Positions 8,513 through 16,180 of a stretch of DNA of 64,000 nt are shown here, piece after piece. How positions within the stretch are numbered: the first letter of the stretch is position 1; the number at the start of each line of letters is the position of its first letter. The stretch spans positions 1-64,000 of the forward strand of contig NZ_JAHWGU010000022.1 of NCBI RefSeq assembly GCF_020873875.1, given 5' to 3'. Origin of the DNA: Actinoplanes sp. DH11 (GTDB lineage Bacteria; Actinomycetota; Actinomycetes; Mycobacteriales; Micromonosporaceae). A program made the translations under genes and the position numbers. The notes beneath the pieces were generated by a model. That model was not told where the DNA came from and searched no databases. It was given only the letters and a program-made list of their open reading frames with translations.

Positions 8513-8714
8513 GAGCTGGCTGGCTGCGCTTCGCTCCGCTGCAAAACGCTGAGCTGGCTGGCTGCGCTTCGCTCCGCTGCAAAACGCCTTTTAACCGGTG
8601 AGGGGGCGGGTGATTCTCCGCCGTCCGCAAACCCCGCGGACGTCGGAGAATCACTCGCCCCCTCACCGGCGGCGTTTTGCGGGGGGCTGGAGTGGCTGGG
8701 TGTAACGGGGAAAA
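8513..8714 (+). repeat. Intergenic repeat family, copy 2, with tandem duplication and inserted palindrome
   Basis: A 38-bp unit (8513-8550, 8551-8588) is duplicated with one difference and ends in GCAAAACGCY. The order of blocks then matches copy 1 at 5041-5128 (GGTGAGGGGG, GGGGGCTGGAGTGGCTGG, GTAACGGGGAAAAT). The match is split by a large hairpin (8595-8669) that copy 1 lacks. Confidence 0.75.
8595..8669. terminator. Large hairpin, possible bidirectional terminator
   Basis: 34-nt arms (8595-8628 and 8636-8669) differ at two positions around a 7-nt loop. They are flanked by GCAAAACGCC and its complement GGCGTTTTGC, which extend the symmetry. It lies between converging genes. There is no U-tract, so termination is inferred from position and stability. 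Confidence 0.55.
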
Positions 8715-8755
8715 TGGGGCCGTTGGTGGGAGCTCGGCCTTGGTGGTTGGTTGTT

Positions 8756-9607
8756 TTAGGCCACTAGGCCTGCTCTGAAGCCTGCTGCTACTGCGTGGGC
8801 TCTGTCTCGGGCGCCCAGTTTTCGGAAGAGGCGCCTGGCGTGGGTTTTGACGGTGTCTTCGGAGACGAAGAGTTCTCGGCCGATCTCGGCGTTCGACTTG
8901 CCGTCGGCCATGCCCCGGAGGACCTGCAGTTCTCGCTCGGTGAGCGTGAGCCGCCGGCCGGCCGGTGCGGCCTCGCCCATGCCCACCCCGGCCTCGTTGC
9001 CGGGCCAGGCCACCATCGGCCGGCCGGTGGCCGGGTCGATCGGGGCGTCGCCGCGCTGCGCCGGGACCATCGGCGCGTTCGGACCGAGCATGGCCGGCAC
9101 CGCGGCCGCGTTCGGAACGCCCATGCCCGGACCGTTGTGGTACTGACCCCGCGCACCCGGGGAGTTGGTGTTGCGCACCCCGCCGGCCACCGTGGCCGGT
9201 TGAGCGTTGGCGCCGTTGATCGGCATGCCCTGCGGGCGAACCGGCAACAGCAGTAGGAGCAGCGCCTTGGCGACGACGCTGACCAGGTCGTGCTCGACGC
9301 CGCGGATGACGCCCCGGGCTCCGGCGGCGACCGCTGCCGCCGCCACCCGCGGATCTTCCGCACCGAAGAGCACTAGTTGCGCCTGTGGGGCGCGGGCCAG
9401 CACACGCCGGGTGAAGCCGACGCTGTCCGGCCGGGTTACGGCGGTGTCAGCCAGGACCACTTCCGCCGGCCGTTCCGCCAGTCGGATCATGGCCTCGGTC
9501 TCGCTGACCGCGGTCCGGACGACACCGGTCATGCCGAGCCGGGCCGCGGTGGACGCGACGGTCTGGGCCGCCAGCGGGGTTCGGACGCACACGAGGACGG
9601 TACGCAC
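8756..9607 (-). CDS. BldM-type LuxR/NarL transcription factor with degenerate receiver domain
   Basis: A 283-residue protein. Residues 1-120 fold like a response-regulator receiver: VVLADTAVT gives Asp54 at the phospho-acceptor site, but the acidic pair after strand 1 is missing (VLVCVRTPL), so ordinary phosphorylation is doubtful. Residues 125-217 are a Gly/Pro/Asn-rich linker. Residues 218-283 are a NarL-type HTH (TERELQVLRGMADGKSNAEI, then SEDTVKTHARRLFRKLG). The tail and the divergent WhiD neighbour match the Streptomyces bldM-whiD locus, where BldM controls sporulation genes. BldM itself is about 200 residues, so this form has an added linker. Start is GTG behind AAGGAGGATCA. Confidence 0.82.
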   Translation of the reverse strand: MRTVLVCVRTPLAAQTVASTAARLGMTGVVRTAVSETEAMIRLAERPAEVVLADTAVTRPDSVGFTRRVLARAPQAQLVLFGAEDPRVAAAAVAAGARGVIRGVEHDLVSVVAKALLLLLLPVRPQGMPINGANAQPATVAGGVRNTNSPGARGQYHNGPGMGVPNAAAVPAMLGPNAPMVPAQRGDAPIDPATGRPMVAWPGNEAGVGMGEAAPAGRRLTLTERELQVLRGMADGKSNAEIGRELFVSEDTVKTHARRLFRKLGARDRAHAVAAGFRAGLVA

Positions 9608-9688
9608 AGTGATCCTCCTTCTCTCTCAGAGGAGATCACGCGAGGGCCGCAGCATTACGCGCTTTAGATGGAAAAAACGGGAAAGATA

Positions 9689-9717
9689 GGTATGACTTGC
9701 CACCCCTTTGCCATACC
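9689..9717. promoter_or_regulatory. Imperfect inverted repeat between divergent developmental regulators
   Basis: GGTATG and CATACC bracket a 17-nt centre in the 230-bp gap between the bldM-like and whiD genes. It could be an operator for either product. The arms are short and no -10/-35 pair could be fixed with confidence. Confidence 0.25.
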
Positions 9718-9837
9718 GCTCGCGAAGACATCGACATGGTGCGTGTGAGTCGGCGATCGCTGGGGTACACCCGGCGAAGGCCTGGGCACAGGCCCTCATG
9801 ACAACGCTCCGCGGTGCCGCGCGGGAGGAGGGTGTTG

Positions 9838-10224
9838 ATGTCGAACGTTCGCAGACTGCCCGGGCCCATTGCCGACCTGTGGGATTGGCAACGGCTCGGA
9901 ATCTGCCGGGGCCGGGACAGTGCACAGTTCTTCCACCCCGACGGCGAGCGCGGGTCGTCCCGCAACCGCCGCGAGGCCAAGGCCAAGACGATGTGTGGCG
10001 CGTGCCCGGTCCGGGCCGAGTGCGCCGCGCACGCCTTGGCAGTGCGCGAGCCGTACGGTGTCTGGGGAGGTTTCAGCGAATCGGAGCGGCTGCGGCTGCT
10101 CGCGGTCGGCTGGGAGGACCTGGCGGATCGTCACGGACGAGTCGACCTTGCCCGGCTCGAGGCGCGCCTCGGCCGGCCCCACAAGACGGCGGTGCCGTCG
10201 CAACGACAGGCCCCGGCGGCCTGA
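9838..10224 (+). CDS. whiD: WhiB-family Fe-S regulator, WhiD orthologue
   Basis: A 128-residue protein with the four cluster-binding cysteines Cys23, Cys53, Cys56 and Cys62 (C...CxxCx5C) and the family turn GVWGG (74-78). The opening RLPGPIADLWDWQRL and HALAVREPYGVWGG follow Streptomyces WhiD, which binds a 4Fe-4S cluster and is needed for late sporulation. The Ala/Arg-rich tail is longer than in Streptomyces WhiD. The ATG at 9838 was preferred because GGGAGGAGG lies 6-7 nt before it; an in-frame start at 9814 has no such signal. WhiB proteins usually act by binding a sigma factor. Confidence 0.88.
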   Translation: MSNVRRLPGPIADLWDWQRLGICRGRDSAQFFHPDGERGSSRNRREAKAKTMCGACPVRAECAAHALAVREPYGVWGGFSESERLRLLAVGWEDLADRHGRVDLARLEARLGRPHKTAVPSQRQAPAA

Positions 10225-10263
10225 CGCCGCCCGGCGCGCGGCATCACCACACGACTGGTGTCT

Positions 10264-10283
10264 CGGTCCTTCGCGGAGGACCG
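10264..10283. terminator. Hairpin between converging whiD and oxidoreductase genes
   Basis: CGGTCCT and AGGACCG with a 6-nt loop, preceded by a weaker CACCA/TGGTG stem at 10245-10260. Position between converging genes suggests termination on both strands; there is no U-tract. Confidence 0.5.
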
Positions 10284-10383
10284 GGACGGGTGGTTCAGCG
10301 GTTCTCCAACCGCATCGGTGGACATGCAAGCCACCGTATGAGCGACTTGCGTTTCCGAGTCGGACCGAAAGTGCGGCTTCCGG

Positions 10384-11919
10384 CTACTCGACATCAACCT
10401 CCACCTGGTGCCACCCGGTAGCGCCGTCCGGCGCGGGCGGCGCCTGGTTCGCAATCTGTGTCACCCCGTCGGTATCGGTCGCCCGGACGCGCAGGGTGTG
10501 CCGGCCCGGCGTCGCCGGCCAGGACAGGCTCCACTGCCGCCAGGTGTCCGCCGACGCGGCCGGGGCGAGCGACGCCGGCTGCCATGCACCGTCGTCGACC
10601 TGCACCTCGACCCTGTCGATCCCGCGGTGCTGAGCCCAGGCGACCCCGGCGACGGTGACCGGACCGGCCGGCCGGGAGGACCCGTCGCGCGGTGTGTCGA
10701 TGCGTGACTGCGTCTTCACCGGCGCCTGCGCCGACCAGCCCCGGGGCACCCAGTAGGCGTCGAAGCCGGCGAACGTCGTCAGCTCGATCTCGGTGATCCA
10801 CTTGCACGCGGAGACGTAGCCGTACAGTCCGGGAACGATCATCCGGGCCGGGAACCCGTGCGCCACCGGCAGCGGTTCGCCGTTCATCCCGACCGCCAGC
10901 AGCGCGTCCCGGCCGTCGCGGAGCACGGCGGTCGGCGCGCCACAGGTCCAGCCGTCCGCCGACCGCTGCACCACCTGATCGGCCCCGGGCAGCGGATCCG
11001 CCTCGTCGAGCAGCGCCTTGATCGGCGTACCCAACCAGAGCGCGTTGCCGATCAGATCGCCACCCACCTCGTTGGAGACGCACGCGAGAGTCACGTGGCG
11101 TTCCACCATCGGGCGCCGCAGCAACTCGTCCCAGGTGATCTCGATCGGGTTCCGGACCATGCCGTGGATGCGTAAACGCCACGTAGCCGGGTCCACCCGA
11201 GGCGTGACGAGAGCGGTATCGATCCGGTAGAAATCCCGGTTCGGCGTCACCCACGGGACGGCCCCGGGCACCTGCACCCCGCCCGGGACCACCGGCGTCG
11301 GCTCGATCGGCGCGGGCAGCGCGACGGACTGCCGGGCCACGTCCACCGCGCGGCGCGAGCCGATCATCCGCCCGGTCACACCGGCGCCAGCGGCGGCCAG
11401 CGCCACGAACCCCGCATCACGGAGAAATCGCCGCCGGTTCCCCACGGCGTACGAGCTGTCGCGCACCCCGGCCACGTCGGAGGGAGTCGCGTCCCGCAGG
11501 CAAAGGCATCGCAAATACCGCAGCACGGCTGCCGCCACGGCCGCACCGAGCACCGACGGGAGAACCGCGGCCGGGCCGGCACCCTCCCGGCTCACGGCGG
11601 CCGCGGCGCCGAGCAGGCCGAACAGCGCGATCCCGGCGACTGCCGGCACCCATCGGCGGAGGGCGAGCACGCCCAGCCCGTACGCGTAAAGGCCCAGCAG
11701 GACAAGAGTGCCGATGATCAAGGCGGTCTTGTCGTGCACTCCGAAGACCCGGATGCCGAAGTCCTTCACCGCCACCGGCACGTGATCGATCACCACGCCG
11801 CCGACCGCGACGAGTGGACCGGACGCCGGCCCGGTGCCGGCCGCGACCAGTTCGGCCGCGCCCAGCGCCGCCCCCGCCGCCACCACTCCGGCGAGGCCGG
11901 CCCGCATTGTTGTCCGCAC
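10384..11919 (-). CDS. Membrane-bound molybdopterin oxidoreductase (sulfite oxidase family)
   Basis: A 511-residue protein. The N-terminus has about four membrane segments (residues 8-28, 65-85, 90-110, 118-136). A cytoplasmic loop with a Tat-like NRRRFLRDAGF (161-171) precedes another hydrophobic stretch. Residues 220-400 are a sulfite-oxidase Mo-cofactor domain with the Mo-ligand Cys280 in VTLACVSNEVGGDLIGNALWLG. The last 110 residues are the Ig-like dimerisation domain. The catalytic part probably faces outside. This architecture is common in actinobacteria; the substrate is unknown (sulfite or another oxoanion/S-oxide). No haem or partner subunit is encoded nearby. Confidence 0.88.
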   Translation of the reverse strand: MRTTMRAGLAGVVAAGAALGAAELVAAGTGPASGPLVAVGGVVIDHVPVAVKDFGIRVFGVHDKTALIIGTLVLLGLYAYGLGVLALRRWVPAVAGIALFGLLGAAAAVSREGAGPAAVLPSVLGAAVAAAVLRYLRCLCLRDATPSDVAGVRDSSYAVGNRRRFLRDAGFVALAAAGAGVTGRMIGSRRAVDVARQSVALPAPIEPTPVVPGGVQVPGAVPWVTPNRDFYRIDTALVTPRVDPATWRLRIHGMVRNPIEITWDELLRRPMVERHVTLACVSNEVGGDLIGNALWLGTPIKALLDEADPLPGADQVVQRSADGWTCGAPTAVLRDGRDALLAVGMNGEPLPVAHGFPARMIVPGLYGYVSACKWITEIELTTFAGFDAYWVPRGWSAQAPVKTQSRIDTPRDGSSRPAGPVTVAGVAWAQHRGIDRVEVQVDDGAWQPASLAPAASADTWRQWSLSWPATPGRHTLRVRATDTDGVTQIANQAPPAPDGATGWHQVEVDVE

Positions 11920-11963
11920 GCCGCAATCCTGCCTCGCCGCGCGGCCGTCCGCCCGTGGCCTGG

Positions 11964-13649
11964 TCAGCGGCCGCGCAGGCGGTTCACTGCCCAGAAGACG
12001 GCCCAGCCGGCGACCCCGGCGATCGCCAGGAAGACCACCGAGATGGTGATCTCCACAGCGACGTCCACGTCGTCGCCGAAGGCATAGACTCCCATGATCA
12101 GCCCGAGGCCGCCGAAGAAGAGCAGCAACGGCAGGAAGATCACGAGCATGGCGATCGGGCCGGCCTTGCCACCGGTCGGGCCGGCCGGCTTGGCCGGTTC
12201 GCGCGGCGCCGGGATCCGTTCCGGATCACGCGACGGCATGGTGGCGCGCAGCTCCGGCCGCACCCGGGCGTCCAGGGCCGGCACCACCGCGTGCCCGTTC
12301 GGGAAGAGGGTGGGCTCGAAGTGCACCTGGATGCCGTCGTGCCCGACGAACCGGCGGGCGCCGTCCGGCCAGGCCAGCAGCACGGCGCACTCGTCGTAGC
12401 GGACAGTGGCGGCCGATCCGTCGCTGACCAGGCTGACCCCGCGCTCGCCGGCGACGAAGGCGAGGTCCTCGTCGTCCAGCGAGCGGTACCGGGTGCCGTC
12501 GACGGCCGAGTCGGACTCCCGCGGCGCCGGGGTGTACCCGGCCCAGTCGGCGCCGGTCCGGCCCGGTGTCATGAGCAGACCGTCGGCGAAGGCCGCCTTG
12601 CCGACCTCGGCCACGCCGTCCCGGGTGACCGCGCGCAACTCGGCGAGCAGTTCCTCGGCGCTCTGCACCGGGCGGCCGGCGAGCAGGTTGAAAGCCTGAC
12701 CGGGCAGGCGCGTCCCGTTCTCCTCGGCCCGGTTCAGCTCCTCGATCCGCTGGTTCACCACCGCTGTCACGTCGGACTGCTCGACCAGGCCGAGCCGCAG
12801 CGAGGCGAGCACGTCGACGAACCCGCCGAGCACGGCGCTCTGCTTCTCCGGCAACGCGTCCGCGAACGCGGTGATCACGGCCCGCCCGCCGGAGCGCGGC
12901 TCGTAGCCGGCCTGCACGGTGTAGGAGAGGCCGCTCTCCTGCCGCAGCGAGCGGAACAGGGACCGCTCCAGCACCCCGGAGAAGACGCCGGCGGTGGTGG
13001 ACCTGTCGACCACCGCGTCCCAGGCGACCACGTTGGACGGACCGGGGAAGAACGCCGGGCGTACCGGCAGGGCCGACGACGGTGCCGGCGCGGGCCGGCG
13101 CTCACCGTGCGGCAGTTTGAGGTCGAGGCCGGCCGGGACACCCGGGCCGGCGATCCAGAGCGCGGCGTTCTCCACCGTGAAGTAGCGGGCCACCCACGCG
13201 CGCAGGTCGTCCGGGGTGATCCCGCCCAGTCCCCACTCGGGATAGGTGGCGACGCCGTAGTCCCGGGCACCGTGCCGCCACAGCGGCATCGCCTCGGTCG
13301 GGCCTTCGCCGCGGGTGCTCTCCTCGGTGCGCAGGATCTCCTTCTCGGTGGGCAGCCGGTGCATCGGCAGGTCACCCAGTGCCGCACAGACGCCGTTGAG
13401 GAACGCCACGATGTCGTCCTCGGCGCCCTGCATGTGGAAGAACGTGTACTCCACGCCGGTGGCGCCGTTGTAGTGGTAGTCGGCCACCCCGAACGAGTGC
13501 AGCGCCAGATGCTCGACGAGGTGGGTGATGCCGCGCCGGGCGAGCGGTTCGTCCGCGAACCCGACCCGGAAAACCAGACCCGCGTGCATCGGTCCGGTGG
13601 TCGGCGCGAGCACCGCCGGCACGCCGCCGACCTCGAGCTGAGTTATCAC
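11964..13649 (-). CDS. M16-like (insulinase/pitrilysin) peptidase with C-terminal membrane anchor
   Basis: A 561-residue protein. The inverted zinc motif HxxEH is present in GITHLVEHLALHS, with a downstream Glu (ILRTEES) as expected for M16. About two M16 half-domains reach residue 410; a linker (RDPERIPAPREPA) and two membrane helices close to the C-terminus follow. The GTG at 13649 overlaps the upstream stop (GTGA) behind GGGAGGAGCGCA, so translation is coupled. It shares the opening QLEVxGVPAVLAP-TGPMHAGL and the Arg/Pro linker with the protein at 14641-16125, so the two are paralogues. It is single-chain with fewer domains than PqqL or pitrilysin. Substrate unknown. Confidence 0.82.
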   Translation of the reverse strand: MITQLEVGGVPAVLAPTTGPMHAGLVFRVGFADEPLARRGITHLVEHLALHSFGVADYHYNGATGVEYTFFHMQGAEDDIVAFLNGVCAALGDLPMHRLPTEKEILRTEESTRGEGPTEAMPLWRHGARDYGVATYPEWGLGGITPDDLRAWVARYFTVENAALWIAGPGVPAGLDLKLPHGERRPAPAPSSALPVRPAFFPGPSNVVAWDAVVDRSTTAGVFSGVLERSLFRSLRQESGLSYTVQAGYEPRSGGRAVITAFADALPEKQSAVLGGFVDVLASLRLGLVEQSDVTAVVNQRIEELNRAEENGTRLPGQAFNLLAGRPVQSAEELLAELRAVTRDGVAEVGKAAFADGLLMTPGRTGADWAGYTPAPRESDSAVDGTRYRSLDDEDLAFVAGERGVSLVSDGSAATVRYDECAVLLAWPDGARRFVGHDGIQVHFEPTLFPNGHAVVPALDARVRPELRATMPSRDPERIPAPREPAKPAGPTGGKAGPIAMLVIFLPLLLFFGGLGLIMGVYAFGDDVDVAVEITISVVFLAIAGVAGWAVFWAVNRLRGR

Positions 13650-14590
13650 TGCGCTCCTCCCAGCGCCCAGGCGCGCGCCTGCCGGATCTTGGGCAGCGCG
13701 GCCTCCTCCGTGTCCGCCCACGGGTCGGCCGTGGCCAGGTTGCCGAGCAGGCCGAACATCCGCGCGGCGGCGGCCTGATCACGCAGCATGCTGAAGTACG
13801 CCGCGTAGCTGCTCACCGCGCGGACCCAGCCGTACTCCCGGTTGAACCGCGGGTGCAGCACGCTGTGCTGGGCGATCTGGTAGAGCTCGGCCCGCAGCTG
13901 CGGGTCGTGCAGCAGCCGCTGGCGTTCCGCGTCGTCGCTCGCCGCGCCGAACTGCGCGAAGAACGCCTCCACCGCGAGCAGGCCGTGCGGGGTGCCGGGC
14001 GGCGCGGCGAGCGCGCAGTCGCGGGCGAACGTGCGCAGCTCGTCCCAGCTGCCGTACCACTTCGGCTCCAGCGAGTACCCGATCTCCACCTGGCCGGGCA
14101 GGTGGTGCGGCACCGCGGTGGCGAGCCGGTCGTAGCGGCGGCGGATCTCGGCGATGCCCAGGGACAGCCCGCGCGCCGACAGCAGCCGCGCGGTCCAGAC
14201 CGCCGGGTCACCCGGGTTGTACGCGCACGCGTCGATCAGCACCAGTTCCGCCTTGCGCAGGTGCTCGCGGAAACCGGCCCACTGCTCCTCGGTGACGTTC
14301 TTGGCCCACGCCGCGGTCCGGATCTCCCAGCCCAGGTAGGTGAGGTGAAAACCGAGCAGCGCGGCGGCGGCGCCGTCCCGCGGGTCACCGCGCAGCACGT
14401 ACCGCAGGAAGTCCTCGAGGTCCCGCACGTCACCGCAGGTGCGGATCAGCGCGGTCCGATCGGCCGGCGTGACGGTGTCGAGCACGGCACGCGCCGCGAC
14501 CCAGTCCTTGCGGTCCAGCGCGGCCCGCAGCGCCGGGATTCCCGGGTACGCGGCGGCCGGGTCGAACACCACGTCGGAGGGTTGAGACAT
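13646..14590 (-). CDS. Helical TPR-like protein of unknown function
   Basis: A 314-residue protein with no signal peptide or membrane segment. It reads as alternating amphipathic helices (RAALDRKDWVAARAVLDTV; DPRDGAAAALLGFHLTYLGW; FREHLRKAELVLIDACAYNP), resembling DUF4034-type TPR-like proteins, though I am not sure of the family. It lies between two M16 paralogues and is translationally coupled to the second (GTGA). The second ATG was chosen because TATGCT sits exactly 7 nt before it; a promoter of the same sequence precedes the other M16 gene. It may be a scaffold or accessory for the peptidases. Confidence 0.7.
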   Translation of the reverse strand: MSQPSDVVFDPAAAYPGIPALRAALDRKDWVAARAVLDTVTPADRTALIRTCGDVRDLEDFLRYVLRGDPRDGAAAALLGFHLTYLGWEIRTAAWAKNVTEEQWAGFREHLRKAELVLIDACAYNPGDPAVWTARLLSARGLSLGIAEIRRRYDRLATAVPHHLPGQVEIGYSLEPKWYGSWDELRTFARDCALAAPPGTPHGLLAVEAFFAQFGAASDDAERQRLLHDPQLRAELYQIAQHSVLHPRFNREYGWVRAVSSYAAYFSMLRDQAAAARMFGLLGNLATADPWADTEEAALPKIRQARAWALGGAQ

Positions 14591-14597
14591 GGCGGGC

Positions 14598-14603
14598 AGC
14601 ATA
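14598..14603 (-). promoter_or_regulatory. -10 element of probable leaderless promoter (TPR-like/M16 operon)
   Basis: TATGCT followed by GCCCGCC (7 nt) and ATG. The same bases, TATGCT-GCCCGCC-ATG, occur before the paralogous gene at 16125. Confidence 0.6.
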
Positions 14604-14640
14604 GAGGCCGATCATCACCGGCGCGACGGTGATCCCAGCC

Positions 14641-16125
14641 TCATCCGTTCGGCCGGGCCGGGCCCCACACCTCACGCCAGCCGCGCCGGGGCTGCGGAAT
14701 CCTCTCCGGGTCGCGGGGCGGCATCTCGATCCGGGTCCCGGGTGGGGTCCGCGCGTCGATGTCGGCGACCGCCGCGGCGCCGTCGCGGTAGAGGGTGGGT
14801 TCGACCCGGACCGCGATCGCGTCGTCGCCGATCAACCGGCGGCCGCCGTCCGGCCAGGCGTAGACGGCGGCGCAGGCGTCGTACCGGACGGTCCGGATCG
14901 CGTCGCCCTCGACGACGCTCACCCCGTCCGCGCCGTGCACCAGCCGCAGCCCGCGGTTGCCCCGGGCCCGATGGGTACGCCCGGTGACCGCAGCCTCGGA
15001 GACCCCGGGCGCCGCGGTCCAGCCGTCCGGTCCGGTCGTGGTGCCGGCCGGAGCCATCAGCAGCCCGGCCCGGTACGCGGCCGCCGACACCTCGGCGACA
15101 TCGTCCACAGTGACCGCGCGCACCTCGGCGACCGCCTCCTCGACTCCCCGCACGCCTCGGCCGGCGAGCACGTTCACCGCCTGTCCCGGCAGCCGGCCGC
15201 CACGCTCGTCGGCCTCCCGCAGACCGGCGCAGGTCAAATCCACCACCGTGGACACGTCGGTGTCGCGGATCCGCCCGGCGCGCATCGCGGACAGCACCCC
15301 GGTCAGCCCGGCCAGCAGGGCGGGCCGCCGCTCCGGTGGCGCCTCGGCGATCGCGCTGATCCGGGCGGTACGGGACACCCGGGGCTCGTACTCGGTGCGG
15401 ATCTCCGGCCGGTCGTCGCTGTCGCCGCCCAGCTCGCGCAGCAGCTGCCGTTCCAGCACGTTGGCGAAGACGGCGGCGCGGGCCTCCCGGCGCACGACGG
15501 TGTCCCACGCGACACCGTCGCCGTGCGCGGCGAACCACGCCGGTGTGACGGGCAGGGCCGTGGACGGCATCGGCGCCGGTTGCCGTACCCCTTCCGGCAG
15601 GTTCAGCCGCAGGCCCGGCGGCACCTCGTCGCCGGCCACCCAGAGGGCGGCGTTCTCCCGGGTGAAGAACTGCGCCACCCAGCCGTGCAGGTCGTCGCCG
15701 GTGAGTCCGGGCAGGCCGCGTTCGCCGAAGCTGGGCATGCCGTAGTCGCGGGCGCCGTGCCGCCACATCGATCTCGGCTCCGGCCGCCGGCCGCCGGCCT
15801 CGGCGCGCAGCACGTCCTTCTCGGCGTCGATCCGGCCGGCCGGCAGGTCGCGCAGCGCCGCACAGACGCCGTTGAGGAACGCGGCGATGTGCTCGGCGGT
15901 GCCCCGCGCGTGGAAGTAGGTGTGCTCGACCCCGGTCGTGCTGTTGGTGTGCGTGCCCACGCCGGCGCGGCCGTGCACCGCCAGGTGCTCGATCAGGTGC
16001 GTGATACCGCGCTTGACCAGCGGCTCGTCCGCGACACCGACCCGGAAGACCAGGCCGGCGTGCATCGGTCCGGTGACCGGGGCCAGCACCGCCGGCACGC
16101 CGTCCACCTCGAGCTGCTTGGGCAT
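14641..16125 (-). CDS. M16-like peptidase paralogue without membrane anchor
   Basis: A 494-residue paralogue of the protein at 11964-13649. It keeps HxxEH (GITHLIEHLAVHG) and the distal acidic residues (VLRAEAGG), so zinc binding is plausible, and the same middle and C-terminal blocks (WxxAPGVSEAAVTG, RDPERIPQPR). It stops after the Arg/Pro linker and lacks the two membrane helices. The start follows TATGCT-N7 with no Shine-Dalgarno. It ends 50 nt before the TPR-like gene. One anchored and one soluble copy may form a heterodimer, as some M16B enzymes do. Confidence 0.8.
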   Translation of the reverse strand: MPKQLEVDGVPAVLAPVTGPMHAGLVFRVGVADEPLVKRGITHLIEHLAVHGRAGVGTHTNSTTGVEHTYFHARGTAEHIAAFLNGVCAALRDLPAGRIDAEKDVLRAEAGGRRPEPRSMWRHGARDYGMPSFGERGLPGLTGDDLHGWVAQFFTRENAALWVAGDEVPPGLRLNLPEGVRQPAPMPSTALPVTPAWFAAHGDGVAWDTVVRREARAAVFANVLERQLLRELGGDSDDRPEIRTEYEPRVSRTARISAIAEAPPERRPALLAGLTGVLSAMRAGRIRDTDVSTVVDLTCAGLREADERGGRLPGQAVNVLAGRGVRGVEEAVAEVRAVTVDDVAEVSAAAYRAGLLMAPAGTTTGPDGWTAAPGVSEAAVTGRTHRARGNRGLRLVHGADGVSVVEGDAIRTVRYDACAAVYAWPDGGRRLIGDDAIAVRVEPTLYRDGAAAVADIDARTPPGTRIEMPPRDPERIPQPRRGWREVWGPARPNG

Positions 16126-16132
16126 GGCGGGC

Positions 16133-16138
16133 AGCATA
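16133..16138 (-). promoter_or_regulatory. -10 element of probable leaderless promoter (M16 paralogue)
   Basis: TATGCT ends 7 nt before the ATG at 16125. The sequence from this element through the start codon matches that at 14588-14603, so the promoter was duplicated too. Confidence 0.6.
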
Positions 16139-16180
16139 GATCTTCCGCGATGACGCCCCGGCGGCCGGGTGAACCGGTTT

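Larger units (their letters stand above)
8451..8755. other. Non-coding gap dominated by repeats
   Basis: These 305 bases between the converging DUF5319 and bldM-like genes contain a 38-bp tandem duplication, a 34-bp-arm hairpin and the second copy of the intergenic repeat family. No gene is seen. Confidence 0.7.

Noticed and set aside
11814..13778. 654-residue plus-strand frame opposite the M16 gene
   Set aside because: Shadow of the high-G+C coding strand: rich in Arg, Gly, His and Gln, with no family motif, while the minus strand has HxxEH.
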